From Herbaspirillum sp. ST 5-3 (GTDB lineage Bacteria; Pseudomonadota; Gammaproteobacteria; Burkholderiales; Burkholderiaceae_D): a DNA stretch of 64,000 nucleotides. A model generated the notes under the pieces. It did no database searches. It saw nothing but the letters and a program-made list of their open reading frames with translations, and was not told where the DNA came from. Location: NCBI RefSeq assembly GCF_004804275.1, contig NZ_STGI01000001.1, positions 678,463-742,462 on the forward strand, read 5' to 3'. Below are positions 8,662-18,874 of the stretch, piece after piece; the first letter of the stretch is position 1, and the number at the start of each line of letters is the position of its first letter. The position numbers were made by a program, and so were the translations under genes.

Positions 8662-11600
8662 ATGACCGACCTCTCCGTAGCCCAGAAACTCACCGAATAC
8701 AAACCCGCCAACAAGGTGCGCTTCGTCACCGCAGCCTCGCTGTTCGACGGCCACGACGCCTCGATCAACATCATGCGCCGCATCCTGATGGCCAACGGCG
8801 CGGAAGTGATCCACCTCGGCCACAACCGCTCGGTCGACGAAATCGTCACTGCAGCCTTGCAGGAAGACGCGCAAGGCATTGCGATCTCCAGCTATCAGGG
8901 CGGCCACGTCGAGTACTTCAAGTACATGATCGACCTGCTGAAGCAGCGCGGCGGCGCGCACATCAAGGTGTTCGGCGGCGGCGGCGGTGTGATTGTCCCG
9001 GCCGAGATCGACGAGCTGCATGCCTATGGCGTGACGCGCATTTTCAGCCCGGAAGACGGCCAGCGCATGGGCCTCGTCGGCATGATCCTGTCCATGATCC
9101 AGGCCTGCGATGTCGACCTGTCGCCCTACGCACCGACCAAGCTGGAAGCACTGACCAAGGGTGACATGGTCGAGCGCCAGCGCCCGCTCGCGCAACTGAT
9201 TACCGCGCTGGAAAACGACAAGGTCGCCGCCAAGCTCAAGACCGAACTGCACAAGGCCGCCGACACCATCAAGACGCCGGTGTTCGGCATCACCGGCACC
9301 GGCGGCGCGGGCAAGTCCTCGCTGACCGACGAACTGATCCGCCGCATCCGTCTCGACCAGGACGACGCACTCAATATCGCCGTGGTGTCGATCGACCCGT
9401 CGCGTCGCAAATCCGGCGGCGCGCTGCTGGGAGATCGCATCCGCATGAATGCGATCAATCCGTGGAATAACCAGTCTCGTGTATTCATGCGCTCGCTCGC
9501 CACGCGCGAAGCCGGTTCCGAAATCTCGCAGGCGCTGCCCGACGTCATCGCCGCCTGCAAGGTGGCCGGCTTCGACCTCGTGATCGTGGAAACCTCCGGC
9601 ATCGGCCAGGGCGATGCCGCCATCGTGCCGCATGTGGACCTGTCGATGTACGTGATGACGCCGGAATTCGGCGCTGCATCGCAACTGGAAAAGATCGACA
9701 TGCTCGACTTCGCCGATTTCGTGGCGATCAACAAGTTCGACCGCAAGGGCGCGCAGGATGCGCTGCGCGACGTGGCCAAGCAATACCAGCGCAACCGCGA
9801 GCTGTTCGGCAAGAAGCCGGAAGAGATGCCGGTGTACGGCACGCAAGCCTCGCGCTTCAATGACGACGGCGTGACCGCGCTGTACCAGGGCCTGCTGCCG
9901 AAGCTGACGGTGCTGGGATTGAAGGCCAAGCCCGGCAAGCTCGCGCCGGTGAACGTGCGCAGCTCCTCCGGCAAGAACGCGATCCTGCCGCCGGCCCGCA
10001 CGCGCTATCTCGCCGAAATCGCCGACACGGTACGCGGCTACCACAAGAACACGGCCAGGCAAGTCAAGCTGGCCCGCGAGCGCCAGCAATTGCAGGAAGC
10101 CAAGCGCATGGCCGCTGCCTGCAGCAAGACCGCCGACCTCGACGACCTGATTGCCGAACGCGACAACAGCCTCGACGCCAGCGCGAAGAAACTGCTCGCG
10201 ATGTGGCCCGACATGAAGGCCGCGTATGCGGGCGACGACTATGTGGTGAAGATTCGTGACAAGGAAATCCGCACGCGCCTGGTGCAAAAGACCCTGTCCG
10301 GCACCACGATCCGCAAGGTGCAGCTGCCGAAGTTCGAAGACCATGGCGAGATCCTGCGCTTCCTGATGGCGGAGAACGTGCCCGGCTCCTTCCCCTACAC
10401 CGCCGGCGTGTTCGCCTTCAAGCGCGAGAACGAAGACCCGACCCGCATGTTTGCCGGCGAAGGCGACGCCTTCCGCACCAACCGTCGCTTCAAGCTGGTG
10501 TCCGAAGGCATGGACGCCAAGCGCCTGTCGACCGCCTTCGACTCGGTCACGCTGTATGGCGCCGATCCGGCGCCGCGCCCCGACATCTACGGCAAGATCG
10601 GCAACTCCGGTGTGTCGATCGCCACGCTGGACGACATGAAGGTGCTGTACGACGGCTTCGATCTGTGCGCGCCGAACACCTCGGTGTCGATGACCATCAA
10701 CGGCCCGGCGCCCACCATCCTCGCGATGTTCATGAACACCGCAATCGACCAGCAACTGACCAAGTTCCGCGCCGACAACAAGCGCGAACCGACCGACGAT
10801 GAAGCGGCCAAGATCCGCGAGTGGGTGCTGGAGAACGTGCGCGGCACCGTGCAGGCCGACATCCTGAAGGAAGACCAGGGCCAGAACACCTGCATCTTCT
10901 CCACCGAGTTCTCGCTCAAGGTGATGGGCGACATCCAGGAATTCTTCGTGCACAACCGGGTGCGCAACTTCTACTCGGTGTCGATCTCCGGCTATCACAT
11001 CGCCGAAGCCGGCGCGAACCCGATCTCGCAACTCGCCTTCACGCTGTCGAACGGCTTCACCTTCGTCGAAGCCTATCTCGCGCGCGGCATGCACATCGAC
11101 GATTTCGCGCCCAACCTGTCCTTCTTCTTCTCCAACGGCATGGACCCGGAGTACACGGTGCTGGGACGCGTCGCACGCCGCATCTGGGCAGTCGCGATGC
11201 GCGACAAGTACGGCGCCAACGAGCGTTCGCAAAAACTGAAATACCACATCCAGACCTCCGGTCGCTCATTGCACGCGCAGGAAATCGATTTCAACGATAT
11301 CCGCACCACCTTGCAGGCCTTGATCGCGATCTACGACAACTGCAACTCGCTGCACACCAATGCGTACGATGAAGCGATCACCACGCCGACCGATGAATCG
11401 GTGCGCCGCGCGCTCGCGATCCAGCTCATCATCAACCGCGAATGGGGACTGGCGAAGAACGAGAACCCGAACCAGGGTTCCTTCATCATCGAGGAACTGA
11501 CCGATCTGGTGGAAGAAGCGGTGCTGCAGGAATTCGAGCGCATTGCCGAGCGCGGCGGCGTGCTGGGCGCGATGGAAACCGGTTACCAGCGCGGCAAGAT

Positions 11601-11940
11601 CCAGGAAGAGTCGATGTATTACGAGCACCTGAAGCACGACGGCACCCTGCCCATCATCGGCGTCAACACCTTCCGCAATCCCAAGGGCGACGCCACGCCG
11701 CAGACGCTGGAACTGGCACGTTCGACCGACGACGAAAAGCAGTCGCAACTGAAGCGTCTCGCCGAATTCCAGTCACGTCACGCGGACAAGGCGCCCGCCA
11801 TGCTGCAGAAACTGCAGAAAGCGGTGATCGATAATGAGAACGTGTTCGCCGTGCTGATGGATGCGGTGCGTTACTGCTCACTGGGGCAGATCAGCAATGC
11901 CTTGTTTGAGGTGGGCGGGCAGTATCGACGCAACATGTAG
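8662..11940 (+). CDS. icmF: Fused isobutyryl-CoA mutase IcmF
   Basis: A 1092-residue cobalamin-dependent mutase interconverting isobutyryl-CoA and n-butyryl-CoA and related acyl-CoAs. The three parts are in the order that defines IcmF: an N-terminal B12-binding domain (DGHDAS with His31 as the lower cobalt ligand), a MeaB-like G-protein chaperone (P-loop GTGGAGKS at 212-219, [13 protein letters not shown]), and a C-terminal TIM-barrel mutase domain from about residue 560 ([18 protein letters not shown]). Length and motifs are intact. The start is the ATG after a weak AGAGAC site. It stands alone between the effector gene and a convergent LysR gene, with an ACGT-rich operator upstream and a stem-loop downstream. 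Confidence 0.97.
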   Translation: MTDLSVAQKLTEYKPANKVRFVTAASLFDGHDASINIMRRILMANGAEVIHLGHNRSVDEIVTAALQEDAQGIAISSYQGGHVEYFKYMIDLLKQRGGAHIKVFGGGGGVIVPAEIDELHAYGVTRIFSPEDGQRMGLVGMILSMIQACDVDLSPYAPTKLEALTKGDMVERQRPLAQLITALENDKVAAKLKTELHKAADTIKTPVFGITGTGGAGKSSLTDELIRRIRLDQDDALNIAVVSIDPSRRKSGGALLGDRIRMNAINPWNNQSRVFMRSLATREAGSEISQALPDVIAACKVAGFDLVIVETSGIGQGDAAIVPHVDLSMYVMTPEFGAASQLEKIDMLDFADFVAINKFDRKGAQDALRDVAKQYQRNRELFGKKPEEMPVYGTQASRFNDDGVTALYQGLLPKLTVLGLKAKPGKLAPVNVRSSSGKNAILPPARTRYLAEIADTVRGYHKNTARQVKLARERQQLQEAKRMAAACSKTADLDDLIAERDNSLDASAKKLLAMWPDMKAAYAGDDYVVKIRDKEIRTRLVQKTLSGTTIRKVQLPKFEDHGEILRFLMAENVPGSFPYTAGVFAFKRENEDPTRMFAGEGDAFRTNRRFKLVSEGMDAKRLSTAFDSVTLYGADPAPRPDIYGKIGNSGVSIATLDDMKVLYDGFDLCAPNTSVSMTINGPAPTILAMFMNTAIDQQLTKFRADNKREPTDDEAAKIREWVLENVRGTVQADILKEDQGQNTCIFSTEFSLKVMGDIQEFFVHNRVRNFYSVSISGYHIAEAGANPISQLAFTLSNGFTFVEAYLARGMHIDDFAPNLSFFFSNGMDPEYTVLGRVARRIWAVAMRDKYGANERSQKLKYHIQTSGRSLHAQEIDFNDIRTTLQALIAIYDNCNSLHTNAYDEAITTPTDESVRRALAIQLIINREWGLAKNENPNQGSFIIEELTDLVEEAVLQEFERIAERGGVLGAMETGYQRGKIQEESMYYEHLKHDGTLPIIGVNTFRNPKGDATPQTLELARSTDDEKQSQLKRLAEFQSRHADKAPAMLQKLQKAVIDNENVFAVLMDAVRYCSLGQISNALFEVGGQYRRNM

Positions 11941-11952
11941 TAACTCCCTATC

Positions 11953-11997
11953 CACGGAAGGCGCGGAAAGAACAGAAAAATCCGCGTGCCTTCCGTG
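11953..11997. terminator. Hairpin between convergent icmF and lysR
   Basis: Arms CACGGAAGGC and GCCTTCCGTG pair perfectly, with an inner GCGGA/TCCGC stem. It lies between two convergent genes and probably ends transcription from at least one side; there is no T run. Confidence 0.5.
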
Positions 11998-12012
11998 AAC
12001 CTGAACACATCG

Positions 12013-12942
12013 TCACACTCGCGGTGAACCGGCGGGACGCAAACGCTCCAGCAAGAACTCGATCAGCACGCGTACCCGGTGCGGCATGTGGCGGTGGGCG
12101 GGATAAAGGATGGAGAAGGGACGTGACGTTCCGCCGAATTGGCGCATCACCTCCACCAGCCTTCCACTCGCCAGATCGTCCACCACGATAAACCGGTAGG
12201 TCTGCGCCAGGCCCGCGCCGCTGCGTGCTGCGGTGGACAGCCCAAGCACGTCATCGGTAATCCGCAGAGAACCCCGGGTTTCGATCTCCACCTCCGTGCC
12301 ATCGGCTCGCAGCAGCCACGGAATCGCTTGCCCGGTGCGCGGCCGCTCGAACTGGATGCAATCATGCCTGCCGAGTTCGTCCGGCGACTTTGGCCGCCCC
12401 TTGCGCTTCAGATAGGCGGGCGATCCGACGACCACCAGCTCCGCATCTTCTATCTTTCGCGCAATCAGCCCCGAATCGGGCGGATTCCTGGCCCGGATCG
12501 CCAGATCCATGCCGTCCGCCACCAGGTCGACATTCTGGTTGCTCAGTTGAACCTCCAACTCGATTTGCGGATAGCTTGCCTTGAATCGGGCAAGGATAGG
12601 CAACACACGGAAGTGGCCGTAAGAAGTCGGCAGACTCATTCGCACCAATCCGGTCGGCACGACCTGATCGCCGGTCAGCTCGCGCTCCGCTTCCACCAGC
12701 TGTCCTAGCGCCTGGCGGCATTGCTCGTAGTAGGCGCGCCCCTTGTCGGTAAGGCGGACGCTTCGCGTGGAGCGAACGAAGAGTTGCACGCCGAGGCGCG
12801 CTTCCAGCCTCGACACCGACCGACTCACGGCGGCCTGCGTCACACCCGCCTGCACGGCCGCCGCAGTAAAGCTCGCCAGCTCCGCCGTCCGGCAAAAGAG
12901 CTCGATGCTGCCGAGCATGAGCCCGTCAAAGTTTCGGTTCAT
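12013..12942 (-). CDS. LysR-family transcriptional regulator
   Basis: A 309-residue LysR regulator with the N-terminal winged HTH (FCRTAELASFTAAAVQAGVTQ, then AVSRSVSRLEARLG) and a periplasmic-binding-protein-like effector domain. Family members usually control the divergent gene. Here that is a tautomerase/flavodoxin/NTF2-like set starting about 100 bases away, so redox or quinone-type control of those genes is the natural inference. A perfect palindrome sits four bases upstream of its own start codon and suggests autoregulation. No ligand can be named. Confidence 0.92.
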   Translation of the reverse strand: MNRNFDGLMLGSIELFCRTAELASFTAAAVQAGVTQAAVSRSVSRLEARLGVQLFVRSTRSVRLTDKGRAYYEQCRQALGQLVEAERELTGDQVVPTGLVRMSLPTSYGHFRVLPILARFKASYPQIELEVQLSNQNVDLVADGMDLAIRARNPPDSGLIARKIEDAELVVVGSPAYLKRKGRPKSPDELGRHDCIQFERPRTGQAIPWLLRADGTEVEIETRGSLRITDDVLGLSTAARSGAGLAQTYRFIVVDDLASGRLVEVMRQFGGTSRPFSILYPAHRHMPHRVRVLIEFLLERLRPAGSPRV

Positions 12943-12945
12943 TTC

Positions 12946-12960
12946 ATTACATCATGTAAT
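12946..12960. promoter_or_regulatory. Palindromic LysR operator candidate
   Basis: ATTACAT-C-ATGTAAT, a perfect 7-bp inverted repeat with one central base, in the intergenic space between lysR and the tautomerase gene and almost touching the lysR start codon. It fits a T-N11-A LysR box. Confidence 0.5.
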
Positions 12961-13045
12961 CAATGTTGTTCGCCATTCTATATTTATCTTCTCGTGTGCG
13001 GCAAATACCATGCGCTGGTCTGTTCAATGATCACAGGAGATCCGC

Positions 13046-13267
13046 ATGCCTTACATCCACATCCAGGTCACGCGCGAGGGCGTGACGGCGGAGCAAAAGA
13101 AAAAACTGATTGCTGGCGCGACCGAGCTGGTGGTCGAGGTGCTCGACAAGGATCCGGCCGCCACATTCGTCGTCATCGAGGAAGTGGACACCGACAACTG
13201 GGGCGTCGCGGGCGAAACGGTGACCGCGCTGCGCACGCGGCAAGCGCTGGCCAGGGAACCGCGCTAA
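13046..13267 (+). CDS. 4-oxalocrotonate tautomerase-like protein
   Basis: A 73-residue tautomerase-superfamily protein. The N-terminus is Met-Pro-Tyr, giving Pro1, the catalytic base of the family, after Met removal. The body (VTREGVTAEQKKKLI, then VVIEEVDTDNWGVAGE) is typical of short 4-OT homologues that work as hexamers. The start is supported by CAGGAGA six bases upstream. First gene of a probable three-gene operon facing the LysR gene. The substrate is unknown; dienol tautomerisation or dehalogenation are family options. Confidence 0.9.
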   Translation: MPYIHIQVTREGVTAEQKKKLIAGATELVVEVLDKDPAATFVVIEEVDTDNWGVAGETVTALRTRQALAREPR

Positions 13268-13318
13268 GCGAGACACCAACGATACCCATCTTTCAACCTC
13301 TACCGAATGGAGAACTTC

Positions 13319-13873
13319 ATGAGCAAAAACATCGTCATCGTCTACCACAGCGGATACGGACACACGCGCAGGATTGCAGAGGCCGTCGCCGAGGGAAGCG
13401 GCGGCACGCTGCTGGCCATCGATGCAGACGGAAACCTGCCCGGCGAGGGCTGGAGCAAACTGGGCGCTGCCGACGCCATCATCTTCGGCTCTCCCACCTA
13501 CATGGGCAACGTCAGCTGGCAGTTCAAGAAATTCGCTGATACCAGTTCGAAGGTATGGGCCACGCAGGGCTGGAAGGACAAGCTCGCCGCGGCATTCACC
13601 AATTCGGCGTCCGTCGCCGGCGACAAGCAAACCACCTTGTACGCCCTGTTTACCCTGGCGCAGCAGCACGGCATGCTGTGGGCCGGGACCGGAATGATGC
13701 CGAGCAATGCAAAGGCTTCAACGCGCGACGACATCAATTACCTGTCCTCGTTTTCCGGCCTCGCCACGGCCACGCCGTCCGATGCATCAGCCGACGAAAT
13801 GATTTCCGGCGACATGCGCACTGCCGTCCTCTTCGGCAAGCGCATCCGCGCAGCGTCCGAGCGGATTTCCTGA
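13319..13873 (+). CDS. Flavodoxin-like NAD(P)H:quinone oxidoreductase (WrbA-like)
   Basis: A 184-residue flavodoxin-fold protein of the WrbA/FMN-reductase group. The N-terminal phosphate loop (YHSGYGHTRRIA) binds FMN, and GSPTYMGNVSWQ matches the second flavin-binding loop. The start at 13319 is preferred over the ATG 12 bases earlier because GGAG lies six bases before it. It follows the tautomerase gene and precedes an NTF2-like gene, so the three probably act together in handling a quinone or aromatic compound under the divergent LysR regulator. Confidence 0.88.
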   Translation: MSKNIVIVYHSGYGHTRRIAEAVAEGSGGTLLAIDADGNLPGEGWSKLGAADAIIFGSPTYMGNVSWQFKKFADTSSKVWATQGWKDKLAAAFTNSASVAGDKQTTLYALFTLAQQHGMLWAGTGMMPSNAKASTRDDINYLSSFSGLATATPSDASADEMISGDMRTAVLFGKRIRAASERIS

Positions 13874-13900
13874 TAAAAGGCACTGAGCAAGGAGATGAAA

Positions 13901-14284
13901 ATGCAGGATCACCAGGCAGTTCTGATGGCGATTTCCGAATACTGCAAAGGCGTGTTCAGCGGCGAGGTCGATCGGCTGCGGACGGTGTTTCATCCGAGGG
14001 CGGCGCTGTTTGCCGAGATTCGCGGAGAGGCATATTACAAGCCGCTCGACGAATACCTGAATGTGGTTGCCCACCGCAAGTCTCCCGAAGCGCTGGGAGA
14101 GTCGTTCCTGATGAAACCGATCTCGGTCGAGGTGACGCACAACATGGCGTTCGCCAAGGTGCATTGCCCTATGCTCGGTTTCAATTATTACGATTACCTG
14201 TCGCTTGTCCGTCAGGAGGGCCGATGGATCATCGTCAACAAGCTGTTCACCGACGTGCCTCTTGCGCCGGCGGCACACGCTTGA
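13901..14284 (+). CDS. NTF2-like (putative lumazine-binding) protein
   Basis: A 127-residue cone-shaped NTF2-like protein of the group annotated as putative lumazine-binding. The region from FHPRAALFAEIRGEA through GRWIIVNKLFTDV carries the fold pattern, with aromatic residues lining the pocket. An earlier ATG at 13895 directly abuts AAGGAG; the ATG at 13901 has the correct six-base spacing and is preferred. It is the last gene of the LysR-facing operon and overlaps nothing, but the convergent GGDEF gene ends 20 bases on. Whether it binds or catalyses is unknown. Confidence 0.75.
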   Translation: MQDHQAVLMAISEYCKGVFSGEVDRLRTVFHPRAALFAEIRGEAYYKPLDEYLNVVAHRKSPEALGESFLMKPISVEVTHNMAFAKVHCPMLGFNYYDYLSLVRQEGRWIIVNKLFTDVPLAPAAHA

Positions 14285-14303
14285 TGTCCTGCGCCGCCAA
14301 TGA

Positions 14304-16028
14304 TCATTCCGACAATGCTTGCACGCCCTTGTCGCCTCGTTTTCCGTCGCGCTGCTCCTCAACGGGGACCGTCATTGATGGCTCGAAGAAGCGGAAGGTG
14401 CTCTTTCCCGCATCTTTCGCCGCATACATCGCGCTGTCGGCATGCTTGAGCAGTTCAACCGGCGTTCGTCCGTCGGCAGGATAAATCGCAATGCCGATGG
14501 ACGTTCCTACCTGAACCGTATTGCCGCGAAGTTCCATCGGCTCGTTGATGACGGCGACAATGCGTCTGGCGATATGCGCGATCTCGTCCTTGTTCGCCGG
14601 ATTGTTGAGCTTGATGACGAACTCGTCTCCGCCCAGGCGGGCCACGGTGTCCGACTGCCGCACCAATGCCAGCAATCTCTGCGCGACCTCCCGCAGCAAC
14701 TCGTCGCCGACGTCGTGGCCGTAGGTGTCGTTGATGAATTTGAAACGATCAAGATCGAGGAACAATAGCGCCAGGCCAACGTGCGTGCGCTCGGCCATCG
14801 AGATGCGATGGTTCAGCCTTTCCATCAGCAAGGAGCGATTCGGCAGATCGGTCAGGGCATCGTGAAAGGCCAGATGTTTCAGGTATTCGTCCTTGCGCCA
14901 GAGGTCGGTGATGTCACTGAACACCGACACATAGCGCACGGGATTGCCGGCCGAGTCGCGGATCATGGTGATAGTGATCCGTTCCAGGTAGACTTCGCCG
15001 TCCTTGCGGCGATTCCATATGTCGCCTTTCCAGCGGCCGTTGGTCAGAATGTCGTGCCACATGGCGACATAGAACGCGTGGTCGTGCCGGTTGGACCGGA
15101 GAATGCGCGGCGTCTGCCCTATCGCTTCCTCGGCGGTATAGCCGGTAATCGCGGTGAAGGCGGGATTCACCGACAGGAAAATCCCCTGTGCATTGGTGAC
15201 AGCGATACCTTCAACCGTGTTTTCAAAAACACTGGCGGCAAGTTCGAGCTGCGATTGCGCTTCCTTCAACTCGGTCACGTCGCTGGCCAGGATGAAGATT
15301 CCGTTCACCGCACCGTCGACATCGATATCGGGAATGTAGTTGGCCAGGATGTAGCCTGCACTGCCGTCGGCCTTGGTCAGGGTCCGCTGGAAACGCTGCG
15401 TTTCACCAGCAAGGGCTCGGCGAATATGGGGTTCGTTCAGGGCATACAGGCGCTCTCCCATCAAATCCCGGATGGAGGTACCGATGATGTCCTCAGGACG
15501 TTTTCCCCACCACTCCATATAGGCATTGTTGGCAAGGCCGAAGCGCAAATCCTTGTCCCAGTAGCCGATCATGTTGGGCATCGCTTCGATGGCGGACTTC
15601 ATGAACCGCTCGCTCCTGGCAGCCGCCAGGGCGGCCGATTCAGCCTGCTTTTGCGCCTCGGTCGCGCGCGCATTGGCGCGGCGCATGGTGTCGATGACAT
15701 AGCAGACCGCCATGCAGGTGAGCGCGAAAACGCCCATGCCCAGAAGATCGATGGGACTCGCAATGAAAGGCCGAGCAACGAGAAACGGCCATAGAAACGC
15801 AACCGTGAGACAAGCCAGCACCGTTGCCAGCAGAGCCGCAGAAAGCCCGCCGTAGAGAGCAACGCCGATCACGGCCGGATAGAACGTCAGCCAGGCGAGG
15901 CTGGACTCAAGCGGCTGCAGCGGCCAGACCCTCAACGCCGCGGCAACCGACACGACGACGAAGGCAAAGAGGCAGCGTCCCCAACAGGTTTGAAGCATCT
16001 GCCTCGTGTTCACGCCTTCTCGGGACAT
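14304..16028 (-). CDS. PAS-PAS-GGDEF diguanylate cyclase, membrane-bound
   Basis: A 574-residue inner-membrane diguanylate cyclase that would make c-di-GMP. Residues about 13-135 form several TM helices of a DUF4118-like module, followed by a coiled coil, two PAS domains (about 160-270 and 275-395; the second ends with the PAC segment RYVSVFSDITD) and a GGDEF domain. The active site GGDEF near residue 468 is intact. RQSD lies five residues upstream and fits the RxxD inhibitory site, so product inhibition is expected. There is no EAL domain. The start is uncertain: the first Met lacks a clear ribosome site and Met11 (15998) is an alternative. Its role next to the chemotaxis cluster may be the switch from motility to attachment. 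Confidence 0.92.
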   Translation of the reverse strand: MSREGVNTRQMLQTCWGRCLFAFVVVSVAAALRVWPLQPLESSLAWLTFYPAVIGVALYGGLSAALLATVLACLTVAFLWPFLVARPFIASPIDLLGMGVFALTCMAVCYVIDTMRRANARATEAQKQAESAALAAARSERFMKSAIEAMPNMIGYWDKDLRFGLANNAYMEWWGKRPEDIIGTSIRDLMGERLYALNEPHIRRALAGETQRFQRTLTKADGSAGYILANYIPDIDVDGAVNGIFILASDVTELKEAQSQLELAASVFENTVEGIAVTNAQGIFLSVNPAFTAITGYTAEEAIGQTPRILRSNRHDHAFYVAMWHDILTNGRWKGDIWNRRKDGEVYLERITITMIRDSAGNPVRYVSVFSDITDLWRKDEYLKHLAFHDALTDLPNRSLLMERLNHRISMAERTHVGLALLFLDLDRFKFINDTYGHDVGDELLREVAQRLLALVRQSDTVARLGGDEFVIKLNNPANKDEIAHIARRIVAVINEPMELRGNTVQVGTSIGIAIYPADGRTPVELLKHADSAMYAAKDAGKSTFRFFEPSMTVPVEEQRDGKRGDKGVQALSE

Positions 16029-16422
16029 AGGTGCGCAATGAAATGAAAAACGATAACGCTCTCGTGATACGTTAGGGGTGAACTTATGCGTCGGCTCTTT
16101 GATTCATCAATAACATGGAATTCCTTCCGGCGACAGGTTTTCGACCGAAATGGCGGGCTCGGCCGGGACCGATTCATTGTACTGCAGGCTTGATGGAATC
16201 TCGTGCGCAGGCTTCTGAAGCAATTCCGAATTGTTGCAGTTCCTATTTCGTTAAAAAATTGTCAATGCAAGGATCGGCAGGGTTCGGCTGCGAACAAGAT
16301 CCTGCCCGGCAGCACATCCATTCGGTTCCGCAAGTTGCTGCGATCTGGAATCATGGATGCGCCAAATGACTGAATCGCCTGCGCGCGGACATCGTCAAAC
16401 GGCACTTGTCCGCACACGAAAG
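16029..16422. other. 394-bp intergenic region
   Basis: Holds the upstream region of the GGDEF gene and the 3' flank of the acyltransferase gene. A short inverted repeat TAACG/CGTTA lies about 25 bases upstream of the GGDEF start and could be an operator. No convincing gene or terminator was found. Confidence 0.4.
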
Positions 16423-17166
16423 CTATTCCAGATACTGCGCATTCCAGCGCGCATACAGTGCATACGCCGCTGCCTTCATCGCATACTTGTCCGCATAATC
16501 CGCCGGATCGAGCGGGTCATACACGTAGTAATTGGCACGATTGTTCACCGTCTTCATCATGTGCAGGATCTTGTCGGGCAGCGTGTAGGGCGGCTGCCAC
16601 TCGAAATCGTCCTGCGCTTCGTAATGCAGGAACACCGGCAGGATGGGAACGCCGGTGCGCTGCGACACTTCAAACGCGCCCGACTTGAATTCTTCAAACA
16701 GACGGCGTCCCTTGCATCCACCCTCCGGATAAAGCGCGATGTTGCGGCCGTCCTTCACCGCCTCCACCATCGCCTGAATCGCCTGCTGACGCGAGGCGGG
16801 ATCGTCACGGTCCACGTATAGCGTGCCGGCTGCCTTCGTGATGCGGCCCACGAGAAACCAGTCCTGCACCTGCACCTTCGCCAGCGACACTACGTCGAAC
16901 AAGGCGGGAATGCCGATGTCTTCCAGCGCGGAGGGATGATTGGCAATCAGGATGAAGCGCGCGGGCAGACGGAGGCGGTTTTTCTGGTGCAGGCGCAAAT
17001 CGATATCGAGCGCGCGCACGAACGCGCGGCACCAGGCGTGAAACAGACGCGCGACGGGGTGCTTGCCGCGCCATGGCAAGCATGACAACAGATAGAGCAG
17101 CGCAGTGAACAGGATGAAGTCCGTCCAGGCGATCAGTTTTCGCATCCAACGCAGCAGCAACAACAT
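16423..17166 (-). CDS. PlsC-like 1-acyl-sn-glycerol-3-phosphate acyltransferase
   Basis: A 247-residue membrane-associated acyltransferase. An N-terminal TM segment (about 11-30) precedes the PlsC domain. Motif I reads NHPSALED (His77): the position of the usual HX4D aspartate is Glu82, with Asp83 just after. Motif III is LYPEGG (145-150). The family transfers acyl groups to lysophosphatidate or related lipids. The start at 17166 is supported by AGGGAG eight bases upstream; longer in-frame starts lack this. It lies 107 bases downstream of cheB on the same strand and may be read through from the chemotaxis operon, with no functional link visible. Confidence 0.85.
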   Translation of the reverse strand: MLLLLRWMRKLIAWTDFILFTALLYLLSCLPWRGKHPVARLFHAWCRAFVRALDIDLRLHQKNRLRLPARFILIANHPSALEDIGIPALFDVVSLAKVQVQDWFLVGRITKAAGTLYVDRDDPASRQQAIQAMVEAVKDGRNIALYPEGGCKGRRLFEEFKSGAFEVSQRTGVPILPVFLHYEAQDDFEWQPPYTLPDKILHMMKTVNNRANYYVYDPLDPADYADKYAMKAAAYALYARWNAQYLE

Positions 17167-17273
17167 CCGGTTGACTCCCTGCCCATGCACGGAATCATTA
17201 TTGCCTTGGCCCATCCGTTGAGCAAGTGTGCCGTCGCACTTGTCGATCAGCGCGCAACACATTCACCGGAAGA

Positions 17274-18359
17274 TCAGCCGGAAAACTTCGCAAGCTGCTG
17301 CAGGATCTCCTTATCAATGGCATTCAAGGCCACGGTTTTCTCGACCGCGCCGCGCTTCACCGCTTCTTTCGGCATCCCATACACGACGCAGCTCGCCTCG
17401 TCCTGCGCGACGGTATGCGCCCCGGCCTTGCGCATCTCCAGCAAGCCGGCCGCGCCGTCGTCTCCCATGCCGGTCATGATGACGCCGAGCGCGTTGGCGC
17501 CGGCCGCCTTGGCCACGGAACGAAACAAGACATCGACGGACGGACGGTGACGATTGACCAGCGGGCCGTCGATCACTTCGACGAAGTATTGCGCGCCGTT
17601 GCGCCGCAACAGCATGTGCTTGCCGCCCGGCGCGATCAAGGCGCGGCCCGGGACGACGCGGTCATTGTTCTGCGCCTCCTTGACCGCGATCTGGCAGATG
17701 CTGTTGAGGCGTTCCGCAAATGCGGCGGTGAATTTTTCCGGCATGTGCTGCACGATGACGATGCCGGGCGACACGCGCGGCAAGGCGGTCAGCACTTCTT
17801 CCAGCGCCTGCGTGCCGCCGGTGGAGGTGCCGATGGCGACAACCCGCTCGGTGGTCTGCGTCATGGCATTCCCTTCGGCGGGCGCAAGAATCACGTCGGC
17901 GGTGTACTTCGCCGTGACCGGCGGTGCGGCGTGCTGCTGCGGCACCAGCCGCCTGACGTTGGCGCGCACCGCTGTCCTGACCGCCGTGATCAGCTCGTCG
18001 GAACTGTCTTTCAGATATTGCTTGAGGCCCAGCCTGGGCTTGGTGATGATCGCGACCGCGCCGGCGGCCAGCGCCTCCATCGTGGTTTGCGCCCCCTTCT
18101 CGGTCAGCGTCGAACAGATGACGACCGGCGTCGGCCGTTCGCTCATGATCTTGCGCAGGAAAGTGATGCCGTCCATGCGCGGCATTTCCACATCGAGCAC
18201 GATCACGTCCGGCCATTGCATTTTCATGCGTTCCATCGCCAGGATGGGATCGGCGACCGCGTGCGTGACCTGGATGCCGGGCACGTTCTCCAGCAAGCCG
18301 GTCAACACCTGGCGCACGACCGCTGAATCATCCACTACCAACACCTTGATGCGTTCCAT
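17274..18359 (-). CDS. cheB: CheB protein-glutamate methylesterase
   Basis: A 361-residue response-regulator methylesterase that removes methyl groups from chemoreceptors and deamidates them. The receiver domain has DD at 10-11, phospho-acceptor Asp56 and the Lys in ITKP. The catalytic domain carries Ser179 (GTSTGG), His205 (VQHMPEKF) and Asp301 (GMGDDGAAG), so the triad is complete. The start is the Met of [11 protein letters not shown], after AGAAGG. It is the last gene of the chemotaxis cluster, 16 bases after cheD. Confidence 0.97.
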   Translation of the reverse strand: MERIKVLVVDDSAVVRQVLTGLLENVPGIQVTHAVADPILAMERMKMQWPDVIVLDVEMPRMDGITFLRKIMSERPTPVVICSTLTEKGAQTTMEALAAGAVAIITKPRLGLKQYLKDSSDELITAVRTAVRANVRRLVPQQHAAPPVTAKYTADVILAPAEGNAMTQTTERVVAIGTSTGGTQALEEVLTALPRVSPGIVIVQHMPEKFTAAFAERLNSICQIAVKEAQNNDRVVPGRALIAPGGKHMLLRRNGAQYFVEVIDGPLVNRHRPSVDVLFRSVAKAAGANALGVIMTGMGDDGAAGLLEMRKAGAHTVAQDEASCVVYGMPKEAVKRGAVEKTVALNAIDKEILQQLAKFSG

Positions 18360-18375
18360 GGGCGCCTTCTTGTTG

Positions 18376-18870
18376 CTATTGAATATCAGCCGGCTTGACC
18401 TGGCGCGACCAGACATGCCCGCTGCTGATATCGAAAATCATTTGCCGGTGGCCGACGCCGAACAGGCTTTCGGACACCAGCGGAATGCCGTGCGCGCGCA
18501 ACAGTTCGCGCGCTGTTTCGCCATTGCGCTTGCCGACATGGATTCCGGTCGCCCGCGTGTGGACCGGGAACATGTCGCCGCCGCCGAATATCTTGCCCTC
18601 GCATTCCGTGACCACGACGCCGGCGGCATGAAGCTCGCGCAGCATCAGCCACATGACTTCCTCGCCGTAGCGCCCGTCCGGTTCGCGCGATGCGCCTGAC
18701 GGACGACTTGCGAGCATGAAGTGCGACATCGCACCGATGCGCAGGCGGGAATGCCAGAGCGTGATGGAAACGCAGGAGCCGAGCAGCGTCCGGATCCGGT
18801 AATCCGCGTTGCCGACGAAGTACTCGCCGGGCTGCAGGAAGATTTCGATGAAGGTCTTCTTGCCCGACAT
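18376..18870 (-). CDS. cheD: CheD chemoreceptor glutamine deamidase
   Basis: A 164-residue CheD, which deamidates receptor glutamines. The catalytic Cys33 lies in [10 protein letters not shown] and the His50 in GAMSHFML, the two conserved dyad positions. FGGGDMF and NGETARELL are family signatures. It sits between cheR and cheB with gaps of 4 and 16 bases, so the three adaptation enzymes are one transcript. Confidence 0.97.
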   Translation of the reverse strand: MSGKKTFIEIFLQPGEYFVGNADYRIRTLLGSCVSITLWHSRLRIGAMSHFMLASRPSGASREPDGRYGEEVMWLMLRELHAAGVVVTECEGKIFGGGDMFPVHTRATGIHVGKRNGETARELLRAHGIPLVSESLFGVGHRQMIFDISSGHVWSRQVKPADIQ

Positions 18871-18874
18871 GGCA

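Noticed and set aside
8593..11247. 884-codon open frame on the minus strand over icmF
   Set aside because: It is a mirror of the GC-rich icmF codons; its translation is low-complexity Arg/His/Val/Gly-rich without a family, while icmF is canonical.
16115..16369. 84-codon frame in the 16 kb intergenic region
   Set aside because: No ribosome site, no family and atypical composition.
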